Assembly: GCA_023078555.1 (NCBI GenBank)
Contig: CM041198.1
Coordinates: 10,979,874 to 11,043,873, forward strand
Direction: 5' to 3'
From: Ulva prolifera
Taxonomy: Eukaryota; Chlorophyta; Ulvophyceae; Ulvales; Ulvaceae
DNA length: 64,000 nt
A model generated the notes under the pieces. The model was not told the DNA's origin. It saw nothing but the letters and a program-made list of their open reading frames with translations, and made no database searches. Positions 45,395 to 57,837 of the stretch are shown in pieces. The position numbers and the translations under genes are program-made. Positions within the stretch are counted from its first letter, which is position 1. Every line of letters begins with the position of its first letter.

Positions 45395-48300
45395 CTAGAG
45401 TTTATTACGAACTTCTTGCAAGGCAGGTCCGGGCAGCACCTTAGTAAACACAGCTGCTAACTGTTCAATAGTGCCACCCCATTCCACTTTAAGTTCATCC
45501 ATCTGGAAACATTCCCGCACTCGCAAGTGCCGCACACGAATGCGCTTGGATCTATTAGTGGACACAGCATTCACAGCCAAGATATTGGCACTCTTATTGT
45601 CACCCCATAGAGACGGCTTATGCGGAACGAGTTTCAAATCGAGAGGCAATTGCTTCACCCACATTAACTCGTTGGCTGTTGCACTCATCGCAATGAGTTC
45701 GGCCTCTGTTGTGTCCCCAGCCACTATACTCTGCTTCTTCGAACGCCAGAGAACACAGTTCCCATACACCCGAATAATCATACCAGACACGCTTTTCAGA
45801 TCAGCAGAGTTCGCAAAATCTGCATCTGAAAAAGCCTCTAATAAACACCCGTGTCCCTTAGAGCCTACAAAATTTATTCCTAATTTCTTTGTGGACTGCA
45901 GGTATCTCAGAACATGTTGCACGGCAGACCAATGTTCCTTTAGACTACTAGACATGTGCCGGGCCAGGGCATGTGCCACATAGCTCAGGTCAGGTCGTGT
46001 CACTCCTGCAATATACTGGATGCTCCCTACAGCACTCATGAACCTGGAATGCTCAGCAGCACTAGCTTTCTCCAGGTCAGGATGATCTTTCACACTCCTT
46101 AGTTGTTGCCGCGGCACTAAGGGAGTGGGAGATTTGCGACAGTCAGACATACTGTACTTTTCAAGCAAGTTCTGGATTTTGTTTCGTTGTGTCATGATGA
46201 TTGTTTTGGCCTTGCGATCACGCATGATCTCTGTGCCAAGTGCCCATGCAAGTTCACCCAGGTCTCTGCCTTCGAATTTCGTGAGAATGACGTTGACAAG
46301 TTCTTGCAGTCCCGCAGAGCTGCTAAAAATGAACAAGTCATCAACCCATAAGAAAATGAAGCAACGACCAGATGTTCTAACATACAGTCCGGGATCACTT
46401 TGTGCGCATACAAATTCCATCTCAGCTAAGACCTTTATTAAAGCTTTATGCCACTCGCGAGCAGCTTGCTTCAGGCCATACAAGGTTTTATGCAATCGCC
46501 ATACATGTGCTGTCCCGTCAGTGAAGAACGGGGGCTGTTCAACGAACACTTCCTCCTCCAGCTCACCATTCAGAAAAGCGCACTGAATGTCTATGTGCCT
46601 AATCTCTAAATCTTCCTGAGCAACAATTGAAAGCAACACACGCAGTGTCGCGTAACTACCGACAGGAGACCAGGTCTCGAAAAAGTCTATACCTTCTACC
46701 TGAGAAAAACCACGAGCTACATATCGTGCCTTATACCGCTGATTCTCACCAGCAGGCCCACGCTTGATCTTGAGCACCCATTTGCCCGAGATAGCCCGTT
46801 TGCCCGCAGGCAGATAGCACAACCCGAAGGTTCCGTGCTCACCCAGTGCATCTACCTCCTCCTGCATGGCACGCAGCCATGCATCCCTGTCAGCACTCGC
46901 GAGTGCTTCCTTCAAAGAAGGCATATCAGGGTCGGAGGGCTTCTGCTTCCTGGCGGCAGCTGCTCTGCGCGACCCACGACGCTGAGCATTCTGCTGCTCG
47001 CCAGACTCCACATGCTGAGGCTTCAGGCCTGCACAGGACACTCCACAGTCAGCCGCGGCTAATGTGTCCTGGTCGCAGGCTGAAACATCAACAGCAGCTA
47101 CAACTGTCTCACTACTAGCAATGTCAGAGCCCGCGGGCTCATGCATATGCACGGCTGATACATCCGCAGCCAATGGAACAAGGCGTCTGCGTACAAGAGG
47201 ATTGATTTTTATGCGAGGCAAGGCGGCTGGAATGGCCCTCACCTCGTCAGGCAAATCAACCCCAACTGCGGCTGAGGGGTCCGGATCCTCTCCCCCTAAT
47301 TCGGACCTGGTCTCCACCTCGTCTGGCTCATCCTCCCAGAAGGGCCTCGGCGCCTCAGCTCCTCGCAGGGGCTGAGCAACTGCCCCCGCGCCAGATGCTG
47401 AGGCCGCTGCCGAAGTACTTCCGGAACGGACCCGCTGAGCCTCCAGATTCTGATGAGCCGCAGCTCTTTCATCATCTGAGACGGTGTAGTCCATGCGCTG
47501 TTCATCATCGTCATCATAGATGCCAAGACTGTCGTCATCCTCCTCCATGTCGTCGTCAGACGCACTGACAGACACGTGAACAGGGAACGCAACTTCTACA
47601 CCAGGGTCGTGCAACACAGCGTTGCGCGTGACAACATATTGCGCAGTGCGGGAGGGCGTGGCGACAGGGTGATGCACTTCGCCGCGCACACGAGGGGGGA
47701 CAGGGACGTCAGGGTGAGCAGCAGCTCTGGATGTCGCACGCGTGCGATGCAAAGCTGCTCTGGCTAATTCCGGCGTTGCCCTGGCAGGGTCACGTCGGAT
47801 AATCTCCGCAGAGGAGCCAGCTCCAAATCGTGGAGAGTACACTTCAGGACTAGGCTCAGGGTTGTCCTGCCGGAATGTCATTTCCATGACAGGAACCCTA
47901 CCATGACCAGGGGGGGTGTGAAGCTGGTCACGCAGACGGCGCTCCCCCATCATACGTGTGTTCTGCCGCGAAAGGAGGGACATCAGCATCAGTCACACGC
48001 TCACCCTCATCGTCCCCCTCGAAGGCAACCGTATAGGAGTTCGCAAACTCCTCAGGTTCCCTCTTGTCCACAACGGCGGACGCAACGTACTTGCGTACGT
48101 GCCGGATCATCTGATCCGCAGTGCACATGACCTGACGCACAACAAAAACCCTACCCCCAGGAACATCCTGGGCGTACACACGCTGCATGCTGGGGCCCAG
48201 ACCAGCCCCGACCCAGTATGCAGGCACACCCCGGGGGGACAACTAACGCAACTTGTCATCCCTAGGGTATGCATACACCTCAACCCCCCACGGACGCTGC

Positions 48301-50927
48301 TGCCGCAGCAGATCTTGGAACACCTCAACGGAGGTGTCTCTGAAAAAGGCCATATAAGGAATGATATCCTTATCACAAGACCGCACTAAAAACTCATCTA
48401 ATTCTGTCGTCGCAAGCAACTTGTACTTGCGTTTCTCCTCATCCCTCAACTTCTCGCGCTCGGCCTTTTCCATGCGCTTTCCCTTCCCCAGGCTCTTCTC
48501 AGCTTCGTCAACGTCCGCAGACGCATTGACAGCATGCTGAGCTTTCAGGCCCTTGAGGATGCTCCCCAGTTTGTCATGGTACAATGCCGACGACGGCGTG
48601 AGATTGTGGCCATGGACAACACTGGCGAGGCATTCGATCCACAGGAACAGAAGCAGGCCGCTCGCGAGCAGCACAGCACGGAGTGACTCAAAGGCCACTC
48701 CAATCCTCCTCTCGATCATGCCATTACATCGATGAGCGGCTGTGGGGGTCAAGCGGTGAGTGATGCCACGACGCTGGACGTAGAGTTTTAAGGCCGCGAC
48801 CATGAACTCTCCCCCTTTGTCGGTGTGTAGGATGCGCACACCCGGTTCACCTGGCTTCACCACATTCACCCGAATGCGTTCAATAATATAAGAGATCATG
48901 GCCGCAGCCTCACTCTTTTTGCGCAGACCAACCACGAAACTATAACGGGTAAAGGCACACATCACAAACAAAACATATTTCACACCACCAATTCCTACTG
49001 GAGAGACAGGACCAGCTAAATCGGCATGCAGTTGCTCACCAGGCCACTTGGCCTGACCCATGAGCTCACGATCATTGGCAGAGAAGTTACACGCAGGCAC
49101 TTTGCCAATTCTGCAGCCGTGACACCGATTCCCTAGTGGCTCGGAATCGACATCCAAATTCAAATGACCATAGAATTCACTGTTGGATTGCATGCGCTTT
49201 AGAACCCAATTGGACTGGTGAAAAGACAAGTGTGCTAGAAAAGCAAGTTCCAGCAAGTATGCATCATGCGGGATCTCAGCTCCCCCAGCATTGGGTCGCT
49301 GTAGGTCAATGGCCGCGACCGCCACATGATGCCACTGCTGTTGATCCTCAATAACTGAGGTCGGACTGCTCTGGTTAGACCAGACTACCCCCCTATTGAC
49401 AGGCGCACCGACGAGAAATGGTTTGGTCTCTACTGCCATTTTAAACGCAAAGACAGGGTGACCATCCACATCTAGTTCCTGATACTTGACGTCATCTTCT
49501 ACGTCGGTAGCCATATCGCCCAGACCAGGAACATACAACACATTTCTACGCGTGTCTAGGAACATCTGCTCATGTCTAAGACCCATCGTGCTGAGCAGGT
49601 TGTACGGACATTCAGGAGCATAGTAAACACCAGGGATTTCCACATCCAGCGGATGCTTGTTCCCATGCTTGTCCACATAAGTACCCAGGTTCACCTGAAT
49701 GGTTCCCCTGCCCATGATAGAAAGCTGCCCTGGTCCCGCGAGATTGGCAACGTTCTGACACGGACCGTACTCAGTGAACATCTCACGATTTCCTACTATA
49801 TGCATGTCCGACCCACTATCAACAATGATGTTCCACGGCAGAGACGCGTCCGGTTGTGGATACTTGTCAGGCATTTCTACAGTGCAAACATCCTTGGCCG
49901 CAGCCTGTTTGCGTTGGGGGCAGTTCGCACGCAAATGTCCCTTTTTCTTGCAGAAGAAACAGGTCCTGGTCTCCTCGCGAGGAGCCTGGCCGGCTGCGAG
50001 AGCAGCGACCACAGGGCCATCACCACGGTGCTGCTTGCGCCAGCCATGGCCTGGTTTGCCCGCGGGCGCCCCAGACCTAGCCTGCAGCTGCCGCTGTTGT
50101 TTGAGCAAGTCAGCATGCTCAGTCAAACGCGATATGATCACATGAGGGGAGGAGTGTTGAACTTCGCCGCGCACAGCGTTGAACTCCTCCCCCACTTCTA
50201 ACAGTTTCAAACGGAGCCATCGCTGGCCCACATCGGCACCTAGTGCCTCCAGTTGAGTGTATACACTCATCACATCACCACAATATGTCGCAACATCTCT
50301 ATTGTTTTGTGATAAAGAATTAAACCGACTCCACAGTCTGTGGATTTCGGCTTCGGTGCTAGGTCTGTACTTTGCAGTCAAGTAAGACCATGCTTCACAC
50401 AGGTGTGACATGCGATAGACAGTCGTCCTATCCGCGTCAGGCAAAGACATCAGGACCTGTGTCCTCGCCCTAGCATGAACACGCTGTTCGTCCGCAGACG
50501 GTGCGTGCTGCAACAGATGATCTAACTCAAATTGGCCTAACCACAAAAAGACTTTCTGTTCGTACGCAACGAAGCTTTCAGTCTTAAAATTCCATTCAGG
50601 GAGTTTTACTTTAGTCAAATCAGGTTCGCTACGTCCCCGAGATGCACGCAGCGCCTCGGTTAACGTTTCGAGTGATATGAAAGACTCAGTGTGACCAGGA
50701 TCGTTCACAACATGAGAGGAAAAAGGCACCTGCTGGCTGCTCTGCCCAGTATGGGAAGAGGGTCGTGGCCGGACAATTCGTCCGCCCCGGAGCAACATAC
50801 CCGCAGGCTGTTCTCCGTCAGGGAGCTGCTGGTCAGCGTCCCTGTCGACGAGAGGTTGCTGGTCAGCATCTTCACGCCTCTCCTCGTGAGGAGAGTTGGC
50901 GTTAGAGTTGACGTTAGAGAGAGACAT
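45395..50927 (-). pseudogene. Copia F gag-pol polyprotein, nearly intact
   Basis: The most complete polyprotein here, about 1840 codons. Gag (LPEWNFKTESFVAYEQKVFL) has zinc knuckle CFFCKKKGHLRANC. Protease: IVDSGSDMHIVGNREM. Integrase: HADLAGPV, LHTDKGGEF, NGMIERRIG. A long acidic linker follows, then RT (LWVDDLFIFSSS, LYGLKQAAREWHKAL) and RNase H (EAFSDADFANSADLKS, WGDNKSANILAVN). Only two lesions were found: an in-frame TAG in place of AAG near 48242, and a 5-bp deletion near 47945 that shifts the frame before the linker. Gag-protease-integrase and RT-RNase H are each uninterrupted, so the proteins were functional recently. Confidence 0.9.
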
Positions 50928-51233
50928 CCTGCATTAGGACAGACGGTTGTTTGTCGCGCGCAGCAACTAACCGGTGGGATGGCTCGCAAGCCGACAGGTT
51001 GAGAAAATAAGCGAACGCGTTCGCTTTTCTCAGCGCTGATCATTGAAACAAGCTTCTCGAATTGTGTCTAACAACAATGTACTACGCGAAAGCTAAATGA
51101 TGCCTGCGCTTTTGACCGCAGTCTGAGCGCCGGCAGAACAGTGGAATGCCCGCCGTGTCTGCGCACAGACATTGGCCGACGGCTTCCTGAACAAGACCAT
51201 ATACAGACATAACGCTAACATTCACCGATACCA

Positions 51234-51580
51234 TGTCAGAAAGTCACTCATCTGCAGGTCAGACGCGCAGTCTCAGGTCAAGTCAGGCAACCAGCATTCC
51301 ATACCTGCTGCGCACAGAGGTAGAACCGAGGAATGCGGGGAAGAATCAGGATACAGCTAGTACCGTGAAACAGTGATAAGAATGGTTACAGATCTCAGTG
51401 TGCACATGCTTATATGCACACTGAACACTCAAGGTTACGGCGGGAAACCCTCGCACGATCTCTCTCACTACATCGAGACAATCCTAGCTGGCGGCTTACC
51501 CCTACACTGGATCCGCGGATCGTCCGTGCATGGGTGCACCTGTCACCACGCTGCTGCCCGCAGGCTCATGCATTGTGACA
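51234..51580 (-). repeat. 5' LTR of copia F
   Basis: 347 bp, TGTCA/TGACA ends; subtype with GGGAAACCCTCG, like copia A. Its outer end touches the body of copia G exactly. Confidence 0.85.
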
Positions 51581-53281
51581 CCATTACAGCGATGATCGGC
51601 TGTGGGGGTAGTGCGGTGAGTGATCCACGACGCTGGAGGTAGAGCAACAAGGCCTCGACCATGAACTCACCTCCTTTGTCGGTGTGTAGGATGCGCACAC
51701 TCGGTTCACCTGGCTTCACCACATTCACCCGACGGCGCTCAATGATGTAAGAGATCATGGCCGCAGCCTCACACTTCTTGCGCAGACCGACCACGAAAGT
51801 ACGGGTAAAGGCACACATCGCAAACCAAACATATTGCAGACCACCGATTCCTACTGGAGTAATGGGACCGGCTAAATCTGCATGCAGTTGCTCACTTAGT
51901 GAGGGAACTTCGTCTGGCCTATGAGCTCACGATCATTGGCAGAGTAGTTGCCCGCAGGCACTTTGCCAATTCTGCATCCGTGACAACGATTTCCCATTGG
52001 CTCGGGATCAAATTTAAGTCGCAAATCACCATAAAATTCAGAATTCGGCTGCATTCTTTTTAAAACCCACGTTGACTGGTGAAAAGACAGATGCGCTAAG
52101 ACAGCAGGTTCCAGCAGGTAGGCGTCATGTGGGACAACAGCTTCCCCAGCATTGGGGCGCTCGATGTCAGTTGCCGCAGCAGCCATATGGCACCACGTCA
52201 GCTGGTCCTCCACAACAGAAGTTGGGCTGCTCTGGTTAGACCAGATCACCCCCCTATTCACCGGGTGACCAACCAGAACAGGCTGTGTATCTACACTCAT
52301 CTTAAACGCACAGACGTTGTATCCGTCTTGATTTAGCTCTTGATATTTGGACGCATCCTCAATATCTGTAGCCATATCACCAAATCCAGGGACATACAAC
52401 ACACTCCTACGCGTGTCCAAGAGCATTTGCTCATGCCGAAGACCCATTGTACTAAGGATGTTGTATGGACACTCAGGAGCATAATAAACACCAAGGATTT
52501 CCACATCCAGAGGATGCTTATTCCCATGCTTATCCACACAAGTGCCCAGGTTCACCTGAATGGTTCCCCTGCCAATGATGGGGAGCTGCCCTGGTCCCGC
52601 AGGGTTGGCAGTCCTCTGACACGGACCATACTCAGTGAACATTTCAAGATTCCCTACGATATGGATATCTGAACCACTGTCTATGATGAAATGGCAAGGC
52701 AATGACACATCAGGCGTTGGTTAATTTTCAGGCATTTCTACAGCACAGACATCTTTGGCCGTAGCCTGTTTACGCTGGGGGCAATTCCCATGTAAATGTC
52801 CTTTCTTCTTGCACAAGAAATAGGTCCTGGTCTCCTCGCAAGGAGACTGGCCTACCGCGAGAGCGGCGACTCCAGAACTGCCACCATGAGGGTGCTTGCG
52901 CCAGCCATGGCCTGATTTGCCCGCAGGCGCACCGGACCTACCCTACAACCGCTGTTGCTTGAGCAAGTCAGCATGTTCAGTCAAACGTGCAATGATTGCG
53001 TGTGGGGAAGAGTGGAGAACTTCGCCGCGCACGGCGTTGAACTCCTTCCCCACTTCTAACAGTTTCAGTCGAAGCCATCGCTGGCCCACATCGGCGCCTA
53101 GTGCCTCCAGTTGAGTCTACACACTCATGACATCACCACAATAAGACCCAACGTCTCTGGTCTTCTGTGACAATGCATTAAAACGACTCCACAATCTTTG
53201 GATCTCGGCTTCAGTGCTAGGCCTAAAATTGGCAGTCAGATAGGCCCATGTTTCACACCGATGTGACATGCGATAGAAAGT

Positions 53282-53325
<44 letters not shown>

Positions 53326-53889
53326 TATATATCTATATATTTATAATTGTGTCTTTGCCGCGTCAGGCAAAAACACAAGGACTTGAGTCCTTGCTCTAGC
53401 ATGGACACGGTGTTCGTCCCCGGACAGTGCGTGCTGCAACAGATGGTCTAGCTCGATCTGGCCTAACCACAAAAAGACAAACTGCTCGTACGCAACGAAG
53501 CTTCCAGTCTTACAGTTCCACTTCGGCAGTTTTCCTTTCGTCAAATCAGGCTCGCTACGCCCCCGAGATGCTCGCAGCGCTTCGGTCAACATTTCGAGTG
53601 TGATGAGAGACTCAGCGTGACCGGGATCCTTCACTACATGAGAGGAAAATGGCACCTGCTGGCTGCTGTGCTCAGTTTGGGAAGAGTGTCGTGGTCGGAT
53701 GACTCGTCCGCCATGAAGTAACATGCCCGCGGGATGTTCCTCGTCAGGGAGCTGCTGGTCAGCGTCCCTTGCGACGAGTGGCTGCTGATCAGCCTCGCCT
53801 TGCCTTTCCTCGCAATGAGATTTGGCATTGGAAAGATCGAGATTGGACGACCTGCAAGAGGATAGACGATTCTTTTTTGCGCACAGCAA
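51581..53889 (-). pseudogene. Copia G gag-protease-integrase, decayed
   Basis: Gag begins near 53889 (MLCAKKNRLSSCRSS) and is broken by a TA microsatellite at 53286-53340. The zinc knuckle is damaged: the first Cys has become Tyr (YFLCKKKGHLHGNC). Protease IIDSGSDIHIVGN survives in an open stretch 52708-51896. Further stops and small indels occur in gag (for example near 52720 and 53120) and in integrase. Confidence 0.8.
53286..53345. repeat. TA-dinucleotide microsatellite within gag of copia G
   Basis: A run of TA repeats of about 45-55 bp with a few interruptions, at a spot where D and F have only CTATTC/CTATCC. Confidence 0.9.
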
Positions 53890-54156
53890 CTAACCGATTG
53901 GTGGCTCGCAAGCCGACATGATGAGAAAATAAGCGAACGCATTCGCTTTTCCAAGCGCTGATCATTTGAAAACAAGCGTCTCGAATTGTATCTAACAACA
54001 ATGTGCTACGAGGACACTTAATGATGCCTGCGCTTCTGACCGCGGTCTGAGCGCCGGCAGAACAGTGGAATGCCTGCCGTGTCTGCGCGCAGACTTTGGC
54101 CAACGGCTTCCTGAACAACACCACAACAGACATAACGCAAACATTCATCGATACCG

Positions 54157-54501
54157 TGTCAGAAACGCTGTCTTATGCAGGTCAGACGCGCAGTCCTCAT
54201 GCAAGTCAGGTCAGAACAGCTAGCATCTCATACCTGCTCCGCACAGACGTAGAACTGAGAGATGCCAGGAGGAGAGTGCTAATACTGTGAAACAGTAATG
54301 AGAAAAGTTACAGATCACAGTGTGCACATCCATATATGCACACCTACAAGTCAAGATTACGGCGGGAGATCCTTGCAGGCTCTCCCTCACCACTCCGGGA
54401 CAATCCCGCTGGCGGCTTACCCCTGCACTGGATCCGCAGATCAATCGTGCATGGGTGCACCTGTCACCACACTGCTGCCCGCAGGCGCATGCATTGTAAC
54501 A
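54157..54501 (-). repeat. 5' LTR of copia G
   Basis: 345 bp. The outer end reads GCATTGTAACA instead of GCATTGTGACA, a base change at the LTR tip that weakens the inverted end. Confidence 0.8.
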
Positions 54502-55290
54502 GCATCGTCCGGCCGACTGGCGCACCACCTTCCGGTATCGGCGGTGATGCCGCCACGTGTGCCTTCGCAGGCCTCGTGTGTGCCTGCCGCAGCATCAAAG
54601 CCACCGGCACCAGGTGCAGCTGCGATCGTCCACACGGATGACACAGGCACACGGGCAGAGGCTAAAGCTTCGTTGCTTGCTGCTGGTATCACCTCAGACG
54701 CCGCCGTTACAGAGCTCATGACAATGCTCGACTCGCGGATGATGAGAAAAATCCTACCAAACGCCTAGCTTTGGCCGAATTTTGGGGGAAAACGTTATAA
54801 TTAGTGGACAAGTCGTTGCTATTCGTGCATGGCGTTGTGGACGTTGGTGACTGGCTGGCGCGCGCCACGAGACTTCTGTGAAGAATCGGGCGTTTGCTGC
54901 ACGGTTGCCGGGGGTGACTTCGGGCAGGTGGATACATGACCGCTTGTTGGCCATGTTCCCTGTGGAATTCCGAGTGCGCCTGAGTGCATCCAGCGCTGCA
55001 AATCGCACCCCGGACACCTTAATGCGTCTAGTGCGGTCTAACTTCCAAGACAAGCATTCCGAGTTGTCGACAAGCCTCACCGTGCTTCCAGACCGGCACA
55101 TGCAACAGCAGGACGAGTTGTTCACGCGTCACATAGATGATAATGTGCGTGTGTATAGATTGCGCAACGTACACGCCAAACTTACCCCGGCGATGTACAT
55201 AACATTATTTAGGGGTACACATCGCACCGACACGCTGTCTAGGAACGGAGCTCCGGGGGCTTGTTACCTCCGGATGTAGCGCAGTGATGG
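54502..55290 (+). pseudogene. Possible gag-like retroelement remnant
   Basis: Two plus-strand open stretches. One at 54502-54768 is Ala/Pro-rich, with AITSDAAVTELMTMLDSRM-like helices. The other, 54878-55279, contains FPVEFRVRLSASSAANRTPD and TLMRLVRSNFQDKHSELSTS. Composition fits a retroelement capsid, but no zinc knuckle is present and no family was recognised. Confidence 0.3.
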
Positions 55291-55507
55291 GCTTTCGTCG
55301 CGGTACGAAGACCTTTGCCGACAGTGTGAAAAGCAGAAAATATGCAATATGCTACGACAGCGTGTAAGCAGTATGCAGAAATAGATAGCACCCCATCTGG
55401 ATGGAAGAATGTGTGTCCAGACCCAGCAAGCGCAGGTTTAAATACCCATGACGCGCCCAGGACGACCCCCTGCTTGGCTGGCCTTGCCGAGATGCCGCGC
55501 AATCGCG

Positions 55508-56094
55508 AGCACCAAGCAGAGATCCCGAATATGCGAGGGAAATCTGTATGTTGTGGTTGATATTCATCAGAGCTGGCGCTGCGTTGATACTACGAAGTGC
55601 CCGCGCTGGATGTGTGAGCAGCGGTGTATGCATGCGCCAATGTAGGATGCACCCTAAGCCCACTGTGGCGTGGCATGGCTGCAGGCGCGTGAGACGCTGA
55701 TGGCTCGGTGCGAGTGCTTGTTGGGCAGTATCTCGGTAGGAGGGCAGATAGGTGTCATCGTCTGTGATTATTGTATTGTTGGACGTGGTGTGCGCCGCGT
55801 GGCGCTGAGCTGGCTGTAGACGCGTCAAGCGCGTGGCTGTTATGTCGCAGCGTTCAATATTGCACTGCATGCTTCGAGCAGGGTGCCGTGTTCGTGTTGC
55901 GACCAGACGTATTGTGGTGAACGGTGTTGCCCGAACTTCATGTATTCGTCACGCATTTGGAGTGTATATTGTGGGTTGTACTTGGACATGCAAGGGTTCC
56001 ATCAGCAAGCATGCATGCATCCGCGTCAGCGAGTGACAACACATGTGTTTGGCTGATATTTTCTGGGTGCCAGTGTGAGATGTACGTCTCACAA
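55508..56094 (-). repeat. Dispersed repeat R, copy 2
   Basis: Reverse-complement match of 10162-10748. Its right end carries the GTGAGA/TCTCAC hairpin (CAGTGTGAGATGTACGTCTC). Left of 55508 it continues beyond the point at which copy 1 is cut by an LTR. Confidence 0.7.
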
Positions 56095-56097
56095 CAC

Positions 56098-57110
56098 ACG
56101 CTCGGTCGCGTTTTTCATACTGTGGCTCGCAAATACTTGCTTGAGCAGGGCATCACAGAGACGTCCGATGAGTATAACTTGGGAGATCTAGAGCCCATTC
56201 GCGCGTTGTGCCATATGCTTGATCGCGAGCAAGCCGAGCATTCAGCACAGCCCCGGCGTGCTGCTTCGGCAGCTGCGTCTGCGGCTGTCGCCGCGAGCGG
56301 TGTTGCTCTGACGGAGCGGGGCACTCCCACCGGGCGCGGCAGAGGCCGCGGCCGAGGCCGTGGCGGCGGTCGTGGTGATCGCGGCCCTGGCCTTCGTTGG
56401 GACCAGCCAAACGCGGACCAACCGATCCAGCAGGATTTCTCCCCTGACATGCTTATGGCATCCGATTCGCAGATGTCAGTCAACACCAATGCTCTTAGAG
56501 GGCACATGTCCATTGCAGTCGTGGCAGCGGTGATTCGCATGCCCTCCAGCACGGCCGCTCCCCATCTGTTGGGCCCACCATGTGGCCGCTTAAAGACCAC
56601 TGGGAGATGTTGGCAGCGAGCGTGGAGCTGGCGGTAAAGCCAGGCCATGCTTCGGTCGCTGCCGCCACGCGCTCCCGCAGCACGGTTGAGCTCAGCCCCA
56701 CTGCCCGAACGCTCGTATGATCCCGAGGAGCAACCTCGTACCGTATCAGCACAGCCTCCGGTGGAAGCAAGCCCACCTTCTGGCCATTCGCAAGTCTAGG
56801 AGGGGGAGGAAATTGCGAGCTGGAGTCCTTGCTTATGTCCTAGAACGCGGACTAGGCAAGAAAAATGCGGTCACAGGCCCATTTGTTGTCGAAAACATTT
56901 CTTGAAATCAGGCTTTCCTGCATATAACGCGCCAAGTGCCAGGTCAGGAAGTGCGCCACTTTCCAATACACTTAGAACGTGTGGCCCGATGCACGACTGT
57001 GAAGGACGTGTCAGAGAAGCTCTTGCACGCCGCAGGCATGTCGATGCGGCCACCGCCCGATCACGCGGCGGCGCAACTCACGAGTTAGCGCTCGCTGGCC
57101 CCATCGGCCT
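56098..57110 (+). pseudogene. Degenerate retroelement coding remains (RG-rich gag-like and integrase-tail-like)
   Basis: 56098-56640 is open, with VARKYLLEQGITETSDEYNL followed by an Arg-Gly-rich tract (GRGRGRGRGGGRGDRG), as in nucleic-acid-binding gag proteins. 56800-57110 has segments like VLERGLGKKNAVTGPFVVE and EVRHFPIHLERVARC, which recall the C-terminal region of LTR-retrotransposon integrases. Frames are broken. Assignment to a family is tentative. Confidence 0.35.
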
Positions 57111-57128
57111 TTGTAAGATCAAGACATG

Positions 57129-57375
57129 AATGTCGTGGCCTAGCTATGTAACTGCGCCATGCTCGTTGCTAGCACTGCTCCAGCCAGCGCAGCTGTGCGT
57201 AAATGCACTCGCGCTGCATGCATACGTCTGCACATGCATGCATGTGCGGCTGTGCGCTCAGCCGTGCCATCAGCTCTGATGCACGCTTGTCTCTGCACTG
57301 CTTGGTGCAGTTGCAGTGCTCATAAGCCTTCTCACCGTTGAGGATGGTCGGCCGATTGGGGCTGAGAACGAAATT
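57129..57375 (+). repeat. Dispersed repeat S, copy 2 (TRIM-free site)
   Basis: Matches 41708-41904 and 42653-42700 with no TRIM between. The equivalent target reads CTCATAAGCCTTCTCA. It supplies the empty-site comparison for the TRIM. Confidence 0.7.
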
Positions 57376-57837
57376 ACAATACTATCCACTACATCAAGGT
57401 GAATGGCGTCTATGTTGTGATGTGCCGAGCAAATTGTGAACAGGCAGTGCTCCGAGTGGTGAGCATGCATGGAGAAGCGAAGGCGTCGGTGTGCGGAGCA
57501 GCGTTGAAAGGGAGTGTAAGATGGTGCATTCAAACTAATCAAGATATCAAGATACAAGATTCGAGTTCAAGTGAAGTAGTACCAAGTCAAGATCAAGAAA
57601 GACTGGCGTTCTCATAGGCACGTCCTGTCCCATGCCAAGTTGGGGCATTGCACAGCCTGTCCCATGCCAGGTTAGGGCATTGCATTAGCACTTAAGACTG
57701 CATCAATTCGCATGGTGACAGTTACTTCAGCTTACTCCCTGTTATTTGAGCTCATAAGCTTGTGTTGTCTAGGCCACTCACATGCCTAGCTGCCTTGGAA
57801 CCATCCTGGTTCAGGGCCTTTGTAAGATCATGACACC
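57376..57837. other. No gene recognised
   Basis: Only short open frames. A CCTGTCCCATGCCA motif is repeated twice near 57630-57670. Confidence 0.4.

Larger units (their letters stand above)
45021..51580 (-). mobile_element. Copia element F, full length, two LTRs
   Basis: Minus-strand copia with 5' LTR 51234-51580, primer-site-like TGGTATCGGTGAATG next to it, gag-pol 50927-45395, purine tract (complement of CTCCCCCATAAA) and 3' LTR 45021-45362. Flanking 5-mers (TCATC and CCATT) do not match. The two LTRs belong to different subtypes, so the element is probably recombinant. Confidence 0.9.
51581..54501 (-). mobile_element. Copia element G, 3'-truncated
   Basis: Minus-strand copia: 5' LTR 54157-54501, primer-site-like GGTATCGATGAATG, gag, protease and the start of integrase, ending inside integrase at 51581 where LTR F begins. 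RT, RNase H and 3' LTR are absent. Confidence 0.85.
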
